Source: Rhizobiaceae bacterium (GTDB taxonomy: Bacteria > Pseudomonadota > Alphaproteobacteria > Rhizobiales > Rhizobiaceae). Taken from it: DNA of 64,000 bases. Positions within the stretch are counted from its first letter, which is position 1. Each line of letters starts with the position of its first letter. The translations under genes and the position numbers were made by a program. The stretch is taken from assembly GCA_028279875.1 (NCBI GenBank), contig JANQMU010000132.1, forward strand, positions 62,001 through 126,000, given 5' to 3'. Positions 8,802-17,801 of this stretch are shown here, piece by piece. The notes under the pieces were generated by a model, which was given only the letters and a program-made list of their open reading frames with translations, did no database searches and was not told where the DNA came from.

Positions 8802-8808
8802 TGATCAC

Positions 8809-9825
8809 CTAATCCGACAAGCCATGCAGATCGTTGTAGATCCCACGGGCATTGGGAATGCCTTTCGCCTCATAGGACTGAAAGATCTCTTCAAGTCCGC
8901 CGGCAACCGCAGCATCCATTTTGGCGCGCTCCTCATCGGTGACCGTAATGAACTCAAAGCTCGGATCGTCCATCGCCTTCATGCCCGCAAGCGCATCCGT
9001 GTCGGCATTGTGGAAACTTGCGGAAGCAACCTTGGTGAAGGCCTCGCCGGCAAGCTCGTCAATCACCGCGCGTTGTGCCTCCGGGAGGGCCTGATATCGC
9101 TGCTTGTTCATCGCAAAATAGACGGTCTGGAATTGCGGGGGCACATTGTCGATGTAGTACGTCGCCACTTCGCGCCAGTTCCAGGGCGGCATCATGTTGT
9201 TATGCGCGGCAACGGCACCATCAATCGTCCCTGAAGACAGCGCGGTATAGATTTCCGTCACCGGCATCTGCACGGAAACCCCGCCCATGGCCTCGATCAG
9301 AGGCCCCATGGATGCCGCATAGGGAACGATTTTCGCGCCCTTCCAGTTTTCCAGGACCGACAGATCGCGCGTCGCCGCGATGGACAGGGCTGCCGGAAAA
9401 CCGATTCCAAGAAAGACGACATCGTCGAATTCCTTGGCAAAGTGCTTGTCCCAGTTGGCGATAAACGCAGCGGAAAGCTCGTTTGAGTCCTTTGCCGTGC
9501 CTGGCGGTACGGTCAGCATGGCAACGGGGAATAGGTCGGGCGTGTAGCCTGCGACACCCAGAACGGCATCAGCCACACCCTCGACGACACGACGGTATTG
9601 CTGAACGGGCCCTGCGCCCAACTGACCGGCCGGGTAGACACGCACGGTCAACTCGCCATTGGTGCGCTTGGCAACTTCTTCCCCGAACCAGTCCCAGACA
9701 TTGGTGTTCGTATGGTGCTGCGGCGGTACGAATGTCGCCACTGTCAGCTCATCGGCAAGGACCGGCGCAGCAAGAAGTGACACAGCCGCGACAATCGCGC
9801 CAAGGCCCAGATTGAATTTCCTCAT
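8809..9825 (-). CDS. dctP: TRAP transporter periplasmic solute-binding protein, DctP family
   Basis: This 338-residue protein has a Sec signal peptide (MRKFNLGLGAIVAAVSLLAAPVLA). DctP features include VRVYPAGQLGAGPVQQYRRVVEGVADAV and the ligand-site region TEIYTALSSGTIDGAVAAHNNM. It is the first gene of dctP-dctQ-dctM-TAXI-like. GGGAGG precedes the ATG. An ATGCTAGCAT operator sits 127 bp upstream of the start, nearly the same distance as in front of the mhpB-like gene, so co-regulation with ring cleavage is inferred. Confidence 0.93.
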   Translation of the reverse strand: MRKFNLGLGAIVAAVSLLAAPVLADELTVATFVPPQHHTNTNVWDWFGEEVAKRTNGELTVRVYPAGQLGAGPVQQYRRVVEGVADAVLGVAGYTPDLFPVAMLTVPPGTAKDSNELSAAFIANWDKHFAKEFDDVVFLGIGFPAALSIAATRDLSVLENWKGAKIVPYAASMGPLIEAMGGVSVQMPVTEIYTALSSGTIDGAVAAHNNMMPPWNWREVATYYIDNVPPQFQTVYFAMNKQRYQALPEAQRAVIDELAGEAFTKVASASFHNADTDALAGMKAMDDPSFEFITVTDEERAKMDAAVAGGLEEIFQSYEAKGIPNARGIYNDLHGLSD

Positions 9826-9951
9826 TTGATCCTCCCAAATCGCCCATTAAGTCGGGCATTCCTCTTCAGGGCCGTTGCTTCAGCTTGCCGTGAAAGACGG
9901 TCCGGCCTCTCCGCGCAGGCACATCACTCGTGCGACTGCATTTCGTGTAAC

Positions 9952-9961
9952 ATGCTAGCAT
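9952..9961. promoter_or_regulatory. ATGCTAGCAT operator upstream of the TRAP operon
   Basis: A perfect palindromic core, preceded by GTAAC, lies in the 263-bp gap between the dctP start and the end of the mhp-like operon. It is one of seven matching sites around this module. Confidence 0.7.
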
Positions 9962-10088
9962 CCTAAAATTATGAAGACAAGTTTTTTTCGGTTTTCGAGG
10001 CACGTCATCAAACGCAGATAGCTCAAATCGTCATGGTCTTTTGGAAAAAGAGCCGCCGTTCTGGATGAGCGACAGCTCGAATGACTTT

Positions 10089-10838
10089 CTAGAAACTCCC
10101 CGGATACAACCCGCCGTCGAGAAGCAGATTCTGACCGGTCATGTATCCCGCCTGGACACTGCAAAGAAATGCGCAGGTTGCACCCAATTCGGCCGGATCC
10201 CCGACCCGGCCGGCAACGGGATTGCCGGTCAGGTGTTTGGTGATTTCCTTGGATTTGCGAAGCCGGTCGGTGTCAAACGGGCCGGGCAACAGATTGTTGA
10301 TGGTAACGCCCCTGGACGAAAGCGACGGCGCAAGACCAAAGACGAAGTTCGTCAACCCCGCCCGTGTGGCATTGGACAACCCAAGCACCGGGATCGGGAC
10401 GCGCACGGCGGACGATGTGATATTGACGACCCGCCCGAAACCGCGTTCGGCCATTCCATCGACCGTCAGCCGGATCAATTCGATCGCCGACAGCATGTTG
10501 GCATCGACAGCGGCGACCCAGGTGTCCCGGTCCCAATCGCGAAAATCGCCCGGCGGCGGACCGCCGGCATTGTTGACGAGGATATCCGGCTTGCCCTGCG
10601 CAGCGTCGACCAGAGCTTCGCGCGTAGCCTGCTCGGTAATGTCGCCGGGAACGGTCGTAACGGAGACCGAAGGAGCCGCTTCACGGATGTCGTTCGCCGT
10701 CATCTCCAGGGTTTCTTCCGTTCGTCCGTTGATGACGACATTGACGCCTTCGCGTGCCAATGCCATGGCGCAGCCGCGCCCCAACCCTTTGCTGGCTGCG
10801 CAAATGAGGGCGGTGCGACCCGCAATCTGAAAATCCAC
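10089..10838 (-). CDS. SDR-fold protein lacking the usual Tyr-x3-Lys catalytic pair
   Basis: This 249-residue protein starts at GTG 10838, with GGGGAGG 6 nt upstream; longer frames run into the aldolase gene. The Rossmann part is normal (CAASKGLGRG, NNAGG). Where SDRs have YxxxK after the catalytic serine, this one has LGLSNATRAGL. That LSN-x-x-RAG form occurs in a divergent 3-oxoacyl-reductase-like SDR group (cd05344-like, from memory). It is the last gene of mhpD-mhpF-mhpE-SDR, 13 bp after mhpE. It may reduce a pathway ketone by an altered mechanism, or serve another role. Confidence 0.8.
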   Translation of the reverse strand: MDFQIAGRTALICAASKGLGRGCAMALAREGVNVVINGRTEETLEMTANDIREAAPSVSVTTVPGDITEQATREALVDAAQGKPDILVNNAGGPPPGDFRDWDRDTWVAAVDANMLSAIELIRLTVDGMAERGFGRVVNITSSAVRVPIPVLGLSNATRAGLTNFVFGLAPSLSSRGVTINNLLPGPFDTDRLRKSKEITKHLTGNPVAGRVGDPAELGATCAFLCSVQAGYMTGQNLLLDGGLYPGSF

Positions 10839-10851
10839 TGTCTTCCTCCCC

Positions 10852-11895
10852 TCAGACTTTTTCCGTTTCTGTTTTTCCGGCGAGATCAAGCGCCACGTCA
10901 ACGATCATATCTTCCTGCCCGCCGACCATGCGGCGGCGTCCCAGTTCGACCAGAATGGAACGGGTGTCGACACCATAGGCCTTCGAGGCCCGTTCGGCGT
11001 GAAGCAGGAAGCTGGAGTAAACCCCGGCAAATCCCAGACTGAGCGTTTCCCTGTCAACTCTGACCGGACGGGCTTGAAGCGGACGAACCAGATCATCCGC
11101 CGCATCCATCAGGGCGTAGAGATCACATCCATGCCGCCAGCCCTTTTTATCCAGAGCTGCAATCAGCACCTCCAGCGGTGCATTGCCGGCACCGGCGCCC
11201 ATACCGGCCAGGCTTGCATCCACGCGCATGGCTCCACACTCGATCGCGGCAATCGAGTTGGCGACACCGAAGGAGAGATTGTGGTGGGCGTGAACCCCCC
11301 TTTGTGTTTCCGGCCGCAGGACACGATCAAAGGCCTCCAGTCGACGGCGATAATCGGCCATGTCCATCGCACCGCCACTATCCGTGCAATAGACGCAAAT
11401 CGCACCGTAGCTTTCCATCTGCTTTGCCTGCTGCGCCAACGCGTCGGGGGCGATCATATGGCTCATCATCAGGAAACCCGACACATCCATGCCGAGGTCT
11501 CGCGCCGCGCCGATGTGCTGACGGGAAATGTCAGCCTCCGAACAATGGGTTGCAACGCGCACGGAGCGAACACCGAGCGAATGCGCCTGTCTGAGATCTT
11601 CAATCGTGCCGATGCCGGGAATCAAAAGCGTCGTCAGAACCGCGTTTCTGGTGGCATCGGCGGCGGCTTCGATCCAGGACCAGTCGGTCTCCTTGCCAAA
11701 ACCATAATTGAAGGAAGAGCCTTTCAGCCCATCCCCATGGGCGACCTCGATCGCATCGACACCTGCGGCATCCAGCGACGCGGCAATCTCGTGGACCTGC
11801 TCCGTCGTGTAGCGATGCCCGATCGAATGCATGCCATCGCGCAGCGTCACATCCTGAATATACAATGTGTCGGTCTTCGGATCGAAGCGGCTCAT
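10852..11895 (-). CDS. mhpE: 4-hydroxy-2-oxovalerate aldolase
   Basis: This 347-residue HMGL-fold, divalent-metal aldolase splits 4-hydroxy-2-oxovalerate to pyruvate and acetaldehyde. The N-terminal motif [20 protein letters not shown] and the internal EVAHGDGL and [15 protein letters not shown] match MhpE/DmpG. The start overlaps the acetaldehyde dehydrogenase stop by 4 nt. Coupled translation fits the known channelling complex of the two enzymes. Confidence 0.95.
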   Translation of the reverse strand: MSRFDPKTDTLYIQDVTLRDGMHSIGHRYTTEQVHEIAASLDAAGVDAIEVAHGDGLKGSSFNYGFGKETDWSWIEAAADATRNAVLTTLLIPGIGTIEDLRQAHSLGVRSVRVATHCSEADISRQHIGAARDLGMDVSGFLMMSHMIAPDALAQQAKQMESYGAICVYCTDSGGAMDMADYRRRLEAFDRVLRPETQRGVHAHHNLSFGVANSIAAIECGAMRVDASLAGMGAGAGNAPLEVLIAALDKKGWRHGCDLYALMDAADDLVRPLQARPVRVDRETLSLGFAGVYSSFLLHAERASKAYGVDTRSILVELGRRRMVGGQEDMIVDVALDLAGKTETEKV

Positions 11896-12830
11896 GCAGC
11901 ATCCTCCCTGCGACGCGTGGCGATCAGCTCCGCAGTGGACAGTGCCGCAGAGGTCATGATGTCGAGATTTCCGGCATAGGCGGGCAGGTAATGGGCGGCG
12001 CCCTCAACCTCCAGAAGCACGGTGGTTTTGATACCCCTGAACGTTCCATATCCGGGGATTTGCACCGGATCATTTTCACCAAAACGCTCGAACTGAACGG
12101 TTTGCTTGAGCCGGTAGCCGGGCACATAGGCTGCAACCCTGGCAACCATCTCGGTCACGGCGGCATTGATGGTCGCTTCCTCGGCGCCTTGCGACAGGAC
12201 AAACACAGTGTCACGCATGAGCAGCGGCGGTTCGGCCGGGTTCAAAATGATGATCGCCTTGCCACGACCTGCGCCGCCGACATTTTCGATGGCTCTGGCA
12301 GTCGTTTCGGTGAACTCGTCGATATTGGCCCGTGTGCCGGGGCCTGCGGATCTGGACGAAATCGAGGCCACGATTTCAGCATAGGCAACATCCGCGACGG
12401 CAGAAATCGCGGCAACGATCGGAATGGTCGCCTGACCGCCACATGTGACCATATTCACATTGGCCGCAGCCAAATGGTCCTCGCCATTGACGACGGGAAC
12501 CACATAGGGGCCAACCGCCGCAGGGGTCAGATCGACCATCACCTTTCCAGCCCGCGTGACCATTTCGCTGTGGCGGGCATGGGCACCGGCAGACGTCGCG
12601 TCAAAGACAATCCCGATCTCATTCCAGCACGGCAGGGCGGCGAGGCCATCAATCCCTTCATGGGTTGTCGCAACCCCCATGCGCGCTGCGCGCGCAAGAC
12701 CATCCGATGCCGAATCGATGCCCACCAGCGCCGCCATTTCCAATATCCGGGAACTGCGATGGACCTTGATCATCAAATCAGTACCGATATTGCCGGAGCC
12801 GATGATGGCAACTTTGGTCTTGGCACTCAC
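11892..12830 (-). CDS. mhpF: Acetaldehyde dehydrogenase, acetylating
   Basis: This 312-residue protein converts acetaldehyde, NAD+ and CoA to acetyl-CoA. The N-terminal Rossmann motif is [15 protein letters not shown], and the catalytic cysteine lies in [15 protein letters not shown], as in MhpF/DmpF. It starts at GTG, overlapping the hydratase stop as GTGA. It would form the aldolase-dehydrogenase complex with the next gene and take the acetaldehyde directly. Confidence 0.95.
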   Translation of the reverse strand: MSAKTKVAIIGSGNIGTDLMIKVHRSSRILEMAALVGIDSASDGLARAARMGVATTHEGIDGLAALPCWNEIGIVFDATSAGAHARHSEMVTRAGKVMVDLTPAAVGPYVVPVVNGEDHLAAANVNMVTCGGQATIPIVAAISAVADVAYAEIVASISSRSAGPGTRANIDEFTETTARAIENVGGAGRGKAIIILNPAEPPLLMRDTVFVLSQGAEEATINAAVTEMVARVAAYVPGYRLKQTVQFERFGENDPVQIPGYGTFRGIKTTVLLEVEGAAHYLPAYAGNLDIMTSAALSTAELIATRRREDAA

Positions 12831-13615
12831 GACGAAACGCCATAGCTGAAGGAAACGGTTCCGAGACCCCCAATCCTTGCGACGACTTTGTCACCGGGTT
12901 CAATCGCAACCATCGGACCAAGGGCGCCGGTCAAAACAGTTTGACCGGCCTTCAGTCCAACCGTTCGAGCCAGCCAGGCGGCCGCATTGAGTGGATGGCC
13001 CAGACAGGCTGCGCCGGCTCCGACCGAGGCGATCTTGTCATTCACTTCAAGGACCATTCCGCATGTATAGAGGTCGAGGCCCTGGATCGAATGCCGTTCG
13101 GCGCCCAGGACATAGAAGGCGGATGATCCATTGTCTGCGACGGTATCGGCGAAGGTGATATTCCAATCCCGGATTCGACTGTCGACGACCTCAATGGCCG
13201 CGACGGCATAGTCAGTGGCCGTCAGAACGTCGTCGGCCGCAATATTCGGCCCGATCAGATCCTGTCCCAGGATCAGTGCGACTTCGGCTTCGGCCTTTGG
13301 CTGCAAGACGGTCGATGGGTCGAGGACGCCACCATCGGCTATTTCCATGTCGTCAAAGAGAGAGCCGTAATCCGGCTGATCAACGCCAAGCTGGGCCTGC
13401 ACTGCCTTCGCGGTCAGCCCGATTTTGTGGCCGGAGATTTTGCGGCCTGCTGCTTTCCAGTGTTCGGTATTGGCCGATTGGATGGCATAGGCCGTTTCAG
13501 CGTCTCCAGCGGAAACATCATCTCGAAGCGACGGGATCGGCGACCCCTTATACGCGTCGCGCAAGCGCATGGCATGGACGGCGATAGGCTCACCCTGGTC
13601 GGCTGTATCAATCAT
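12827..13615 (-). CDS. mhpD: 2-oxopent-4-enoate (2-keto-4-pentenoate) hydratase
   Basis: This 262-residue enzyme, near the 269 of E. coli MhpD, hydrates 2-hydroxypentadienoate to 4-hydroxy-2-oxovalerate. Recognisable segments are [23 protein letters not shown] and [10 protein letters not shown], typical of the FAH-fold hydratases. The start MIDTAD at 13615 matches family length; an upstream in-frame ATG would add 24 unrelated residues. It leads the operon mhpD-mhpF-mhpE-SDR, with a long palindrome about 240 bp upstream. Confidence 0.93.
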   Translation of the reverse strand: MIDTADQGEPIAVHAMRLRDAYKGSPIPSLRDDVSAGDAETAYAIQSANTEHWKAAGRKISGHKIGLTAKAVQAQLGVDQPDYGSLFDDMEIADGGVLDPSTVLQPKAEAEVALILGQDLIGPNIAADDVLTATDYAVAAIEVVDSRIRDWNITFADTVADNGSSAFYVLGAERHSIQGLDLYTCGMVLEVNDKIASVGAGAACLGHPLNAAAWLARTVGLKAGQTVLTGALGPMVAIEPGDKVVARIGGLGTVSFSYGVSS

Positions 13616-13856
13616 TGTCTTGACTCTCTGGTTGTTGCCGCAAACTCGATGAAGGAGAGATCCCGATCCACGATCGGGAGCAAACATCCGATCGGCGACA
13701 GAGACCCTGTCGGTTCAATTCCTTCGCAACCGGCCGCAATCGGCATGACGCCCCCCCCAAAACGCATCACGGCAGAACGGCAAATCGACGCCGTACGGCT
13801 CTCAAAGCGCAATTCAACGCGCTTCGACCGAAAGCCGTGTTCGGGGAAACCTCTCA

Positions 13857-13894
13857 TAAACTCTAGTAACATGCAAGCATGTTACTAGAGTTTA
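13857..13894. promoter_or_regulatory. 38-bp palindrome with ATGCAAGCAT core, overlapping the gntR stop
   Basis: Both arms match over 18 bp, interrupted only by the central AA. The core ATGCAAGCAT is at 13871-13880. The inner flanks GTAAC/GTTAC also appear beside other copies. It lies between the end of gntR, whose stop codon it includes, and the mhpD start, so it may act as operator for the mhpD operon and, as RNA, as a hairpin ending gntR transcripts. The remaining 13616-13856 gap shows no gene. Confidence 0.75.
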
Positions 13895-14587
13895 GTTTGC
13901 TTTTACGTGGGGACGATCCGGTGCTGTCTTCTTTGCCACATTGAGGATGTGCCGCAGAGCGACCTCATACGCCAGTTTGGCGTCCCCCTGATCGATTGCT
14001 TCCATGAGCATCCGATGATCGTCCTTGGCGTCGCCGATCAGATTCTCAAATCCGGCTGTTTGTGCGATGAAGAAGTCCGACATGTTGAAATTGGGGCGCT
14101 GACGTTCGGCAACCAATGCGGAATGGGCCATCTCATGGATGATTCCATGAAACTCCTGATTGAGAGACGCGAATTTCTGGGTACGCCTTCGATCGTCAGA
14201 GCGCAGGGCAATAATGTCACTCTGTACGGCGTGAAGCGATTCGATCTGCGTTTCAGTTCGTCTCTCCGCCGCAAGGCTCGCCAGCAACGCTTCCATATGA
14301 CCAAACATGAGATAGAAATCCTGAATCGCTGCTGCTGAGGGGTTGATCACCTGGCACCCGACCTGAGGCGCGATTCGGACAAAACCATCCGCAGCCAGAT
14401 GATTGAGTGCGCTCATCACGGGCTGGCGGCTCGTATTCGTTTCATCCACCAAGTCCTTGACAAAAATCTGCTCCCCGAACTTATAGGTCGCATCGACGAG
14501 GCGCTTGATGACAAGATCATATACGGTGTCTTTTTTGCTCAACTTTACTTCCCATGGCTGTCGGAGGGTCAAGGCTGTGGTGACCAT
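13892..14587 (-). CDS. GntR-family regulator (FCD type), probable controller of the aromatic module
   Basis: The 231-residue protein has a winged-helix domain at about 15-85 (VYDLVIKRLVDATYKFGEQIFVKDLVDE and SRQPVMSALNHLAADGFVRI) and an FCD ligand domain after it. The start MVTTALTL at 14587 is preferred because the longer reading frame runs through an operator-like site at 14618-14627. FCD regulators bind small carboxylates and usually repress. Its own promoter, the mhp-like genes, the TRAP operon, the monooxygenase, the GlcG-like gene and the cupin all carry ATGCWWGCAT, so it is the natural candidate for binding it. Confidence 0.88.
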   Translation of the reverse strand: MVTTALTLRQPWEVKLSKKDTVYDLVIKRLVDATYKFGEQIFVKDLVDETNTSRQPVMSALNHLAADGFVRIAPQVGCQVINPSAAAIQDFYLMFGHMEALLASLAAERRTETQIESLHAVQSDIIALRSDDRRRTQKFASLNQEFHGIIHEMAHSALVAERQRPNFNMSDFFIAQTAGFENLIGDAKDDHRMLMEAIDQGDAKLAYEVALRHILNVAKKTAPDRPHVKAN

Positions 14588-14617
14588 TTGACCTATGCAT
14601 CGGATTGTTATGCCAGC

Positions 14618-14627
14618 ATGCTTGCAT
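14618..14627. promoter_or_regulatory. ATGCTTGCAT site in front of gntR (autoregulation)
   Basis: The palindromic core, with a 2-nt TT centre, lies 31 bp upstream of the chosen gntR start. It suggests autorepression. The 14588-14993 gap is the divergent promoter region and contains this and one further site, with no gene seen. Confidence 0.65.
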
Positions 14628-14907
14628 TCTTGTCCAGCCACCATACGGCCTGCCATGGTGGCCAGTTGCTTTTGCATACGGCTCGACCATCGGAGTTGTC
14701 CATCCAAGCGGCAAACATCACGACACCCGGCGTAATTGGTTTGAGATCAAGGTAGACACTCGACCACAGGGTCACTGCAGCACCCTGAGCCGGGCACATA
14801 GGAGCTTCCTCGCCACATTATGTCGGTGCTGGCCGATAATCCGGTCATGAAACACGCAAGGACCCGCCCCGGGGAATGTCGAAGCATTCCAAAAAAAGAG
14901 CGTTAAC

Positions 14908-14917
14908 ATGCTTGCAT
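14908..14917. promoter_or_regulatory. ATGCTTGCAT operator upstream of the monooxygenase
   Basis: The core is flanked by AAC and GTA, giving ACATGCTTGCATGT as a 14-bp palindrome apart from the TT centre. It lies 77 bp upstream of the monooxygenase ATG, in a good position to block or activate its promoter. Confidence 0.7.
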
Positions 14918-14993
14918 GTAAGATTGAGTTTGCTATTGTTCCGTCTGAATTCGACGACACGTCGACAGAAATACGATCCAGGGAGGAAATCTG

Positions 14994-16832
14994 ATGCCGG
15001 AAACGCAAGGCAACTCAGAGAGCTATAACGCTGACGAACTGCGCAGGAAATACCGGGAGGAGCGCGACAAGCGTCTAAGGTCGGATGGAGAAGCCCAATA
15101 TATCGATGCCGAGGGAGAATTCGAAGAGTTCGACCGAGATCCGTATCTGAAGGAGGTTCTCACCCGCGATCCCATTGTTGAAGACCTCGAGGTGGCTGTC
15201 ATCGGCGGTGGTCTTGGCGGCCTCCTGACGGCGGTAAGCCTCAGGAAAAAGGGCATCAAATCCTTCCGCATTCTTGAACAGGCCGGCGATTTCGGCGGGA
15301 CCTGGTACTGGAACCGCTATCCGGGAATTCGATGCGATATCGAGGCCTATGTCTATATGCCCCTGTTGGAGGAAGTCGGCACCATTCCCAGCGAGCGCTA
15401 TGCCTCCGGAGGTGAGATTTTCGAACATTGCCGGGCAATCGGCAGGCATTTCGATCTGTATGATCGTGCCCTGTTTCAGACGGGGGTCGAGAGCATCAGG
15501 TGGAACGATGATTTGGCCCGATGGATCATTCGCACGAACCAGGGCGATGAAATCCGTGCTCATCATGTCACTGTCAGCCAGGGGCCGCTTGCCAAGGTCA
15601 AACTGCCGGGGGTGCCTGGCATCAAGGACTTCAAGGGAAAGATGTTCCATTCGGCCCGCTGGGACTATGACTATACCGGCGGAAACATGGATGGCGGTAT
15701 GACTGGCCTGAGCGACAAGCGCGTCGCGGTCATCGGTACAGGCGCAACCGCTGTGCAGATCATCCCGAAACTTGCCGAATCGGCGGCAAAAGTGCTGGTT
15801 TTTCAGCGCACGCCCTCAGCCTTGGCAGCGCGCAATAACTCCAAGACCGATGTCGACTGGTTCCGCAACCAGCCGAAGGGCTGGCAGCAGGAGCGGGTCA
15901 CCAACTTCGAAACCAACATCACGCCGGGAACACACCCGGAGAGTGACCTGGTCGCTGACGGCTGGACGGATTTCTTCCTGCGTGTCAGGGGGCATATGGG
16001 TGCTGCCGTCAAGTCCGGTGAGTCCTTCAATCCGATGGACGTCATCCAGAAGGCCGATTTCGAAAAGATGGAAAACCTGCGATCCCGGATCGGCGAGATC
16101 ATTGAAGACGAGGAACTCGCCGCACGGATGACACCCTGGTACAACTATCTGTGCAAGCGCCCGCTGTTCAGTGACGATTTCCTGGAATCGCTGAACAATC
16201 CCAATGTCGAAGTCATCGACACGGATGGCGCAGGCGTGACCAAAATCGACGAAACCAGCGTTCATGCCAACGGCACCGCCTTTGAGGTCGATTGCATCAT
16301 CTTTGCCACCGGATTCGACGTTGCCGCCGCCGCCCACAAGGTTGGCGGCTACGAACTGATCGGCCGTGACGGCGTCTCGATGGATGAGAAGTGGAAAGAC
16401 GGCATGCGCACGGTGCACGGCACGCAAATGCACGGCTTCCCCAATTTCCATGTCGTCGGGGCGATCTCCCAGGGCACCACCTCGTTCAACTACACCCATG
16501 CCCTCCAGATGCAGGCCTCTCACGCGGTCGATATCATCGGAAAATGTGTCGATGACGGCATTCGCAGCATCGAGGTCACGTCCGAGGCCGAGGATCGCTG
16601 GCTGGAGAAAATGAAAACCCCGCACAAGATTGATCTGGTGGCCTATTACCGTGCTTGTACGCCGGGCTTCCTCAACCATGAGGGCGATGTCGACGGCCAG
16701 CCGACTTTCCTTGGCAGCACCTATGGCGGCGGTGCGTTGGCATATAACGAACTCATCAAGGAGTGGCGCGGTGGCGATCAAATGCTGGCCGACTGCGACG
16801 TCATCTATGAAGCCGAAACAGTTCCCGGCTAG
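14994..16832 (+). CDS. FAD-dependent Baeyer-Villiger-type monooxygenase
   Basis: This 612-residue protein has an FAD motif GGGLGG (71-76), an NADPH motif GTGATA (248-253) and, between them, F-K-G-K-M-F-H-S-A-R-W-D (213-224). This fits the type I Baeyer-Villiger fingerprint FxGxxxHxxxW(P/D). An N-terminal extension of about 60 charged residues precedes the FAD domain, as in several larger BVMOs. The family inserts oxygen next to a ketone, giving an ester, using NADPH and O2. GGGAGG precedes the ATG. As the only oxygenase besides the extradiol enzyme, it may start the pathway on an aryl or cyclic ketone; this is inference. Confidence 0.88.
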   Translation: MPETQGNSESYNADELRRKYREERDKRLRSDGEAQYIDAEGEFEEFDRDPYLKEVLTRDPIVEDLEVAVIGGGLGGLLTAVSLRKKGIKSFRILEQAGDFGGTWYWNRYPGIRCDIEAYVYMPLLEEVGTIPSERYASGGEIFEHCRAIGRHFDLYDRALFQTGVESIRWNDDLARWIIRTNQGDEIRAHHVTVSQGPLAKVKLPGVPGIKDFKGKMFHSARWDYDYTGGNMDGGMTGLSDKRVAVIGTGATAVQIIPKLAESAAKVLVFQRTPSALAARNNSKTDVDWFRNQPKGWQQERVTNFETNITPGTHPESDLVADGWTDFFLRVRGHMGAAVKSGESFNPMDVIQKADFEKMENLRSRIGEIIEDEELAARMTPWYNYLCKRPLFSDDFLESLNNPNVEVIDTDGAGVTKIDETSVHANGTAFEVDCIIFATGFDVAAAAHKVGGYELIGRDGVSMDEKWKDGMRTVHGTQMHGFPNFHVVGAISQGTTSFNYTHALQMQASHAVDIIGKCVDDGIRSIEVTSEAEDRWLEKMKTPHKIDLVAYYRACTPGFLNHEGDVDGQPTFLGSTYGGGALAYNELIKEWRGGDQMLADCDVIYEAETVPG

Positions 16833-16842
16833 AGCCTTCTGT

Positions 16843-16879
16843 CACCGGCACCTTGCGGATCAGCCGCGCGGTGCCGGTG
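16843..16879. terminator. Hairpin between convergent monooxygenase and GlcG-like genes
   Basis: The 10-bp arms CACCGGCACC (16843-16852) and GGTGCCGGTG (16870-16879) enclose a second short GC stem. It lies 10 bp after the monooxygenase stop and 18 bp before the convergent gene end. No T-run follows, so it may be a structural or bidirectional terminator. Confidence 0.55.
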
Positions 16880-16897
16880 GTTCAGCAATCTATTGAA

Positions 16898-17317
16898 TCA
16901 GAGCGAAGCGGATTGCTCGGACAGGATGGCGATGGCCTTCATGGCGATTTCTTCATCCTCATGCGACTGCACACCCGAAACACCGACGGCCCCTGCCACC
17001 GCATCGCCGAATTGGATCGGAATACCGCCCTGAATTGGCAGGCTGCCGGGCAGCGTGAGCATCGAATTCTGGCCCGCTGTCACAAAATCCTCGAAGAGTT
17101 TTGTCGAGGCCCTGAACAACGCGGCACTCCTCGCTTTCTCCGCTGCAACCTGAGCGGTACCGGGCGCCGCTGCATCCATCCGTTGGAGGGCAAGGATGTG
17201 TCCACCGTCATCCACCACACAAATGGAGATGCTCCACTGCCTCCCGGCAGCAAATTCACAGCCGGCTTGCGCAATTTGAACGGCCGCGCGGCCATCAATG
17301 ACAGTTTTGGACTTCAT
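16898..17317 (-). CDS. GlcG/HbpS (DUF336) family protein
   Basis: This 139-residue single-domain protein matches the GlcG/HbpS family: SICVVDDGGHILALQRMDAA, then AAEKARSAALF and LPIQGGIPIQFGDAVAGAVGVSG. Members bind heme or cobalamin-like ligands or accompany catabolic operons, and their biochemical role is often unclear. No signal peptide is present. An ATGCTAGCAT site lies 115 bp upstream, placing it in the same regulon as the ring-cleavage genes. Confidence 0.88.
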   Translation of the reverse strand: MKSKTVIDGRAAVQIAQAGCEFAAGRQWSISICVVDDGGHILALQRMDAAAPGTAQVAAEKARSAALFRASTKLFEDFVTAGQNSMLTLPGSLPIQGGIPIQFGDAVAGAVGVSGVQSHEDEEIAMKAIAILSEQSASL

Positions 17318-17431
17318 TTCGTCATCCTGCTTATCTGTTTCACTCCGGGTTCCATTGATCCGAGGTCGTGAACAATGCTGTTCTGACCAACGGTGCAGTG
17401 GCTGAACATATCTACCGGAATATCCATAAAA

Positions 17432-17441
17432 ATGCTAGCAT
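17432..17441. promoter_or_regulatory. ATGCTAGCAT operator upstream of the GlcG-like gene
   Basis: The perfect core is preceded by ATAAAA. It is in the 484-bp divergent gap 17318-17801, which otherwise shows no gene and carries one further copy nearer the cupin. Confidence 0.7.
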
Positions 17442-17658
17442 ATCAATGAAGCTGCAATGTGGCTGCGCGGCAAGAAAATGACCTGCTGAACTGGAACCCA
17501 TCGGCCAACGGCTCTATCAGATCGATGATGCCATTTGCCTGTTTTTCACACTGTTTCCTACTGCGCTGCGAACTCCCGAAGCGAGTTGCTGACGCGCCGG
17601 GGGGATCGGTTCCCGGCACGATCCTATCTCATTATGACTTGCAAATTATCTCATTAAA

Positions 17659-17668
17659 ATGCTAGCAT
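17659..17668. promoter_or_regulatory. ATGCTAGCAT operator upstream of the cupin gene
   Basis: The perfect core, with TTAAA on its left and ACAAA on its right, lies 134 bp upstream of the cupin ATG. This matches the 127-128 bp spacing seen for the dctP and mhpB-like genes. Confidence 0.7.
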
Positions 17669-17801
17669 ACAAATATCAAATAACGGGAATGGTGGATACA
17701 CCCCTGTCACCCGTTGCATATGTCGCTTGCCGGATGTGGCGATCGAATGGCTCTCACGCCTTGTCACCCGCGATCCGACGAGCCAACAAGGGAGGATATT
17801 C

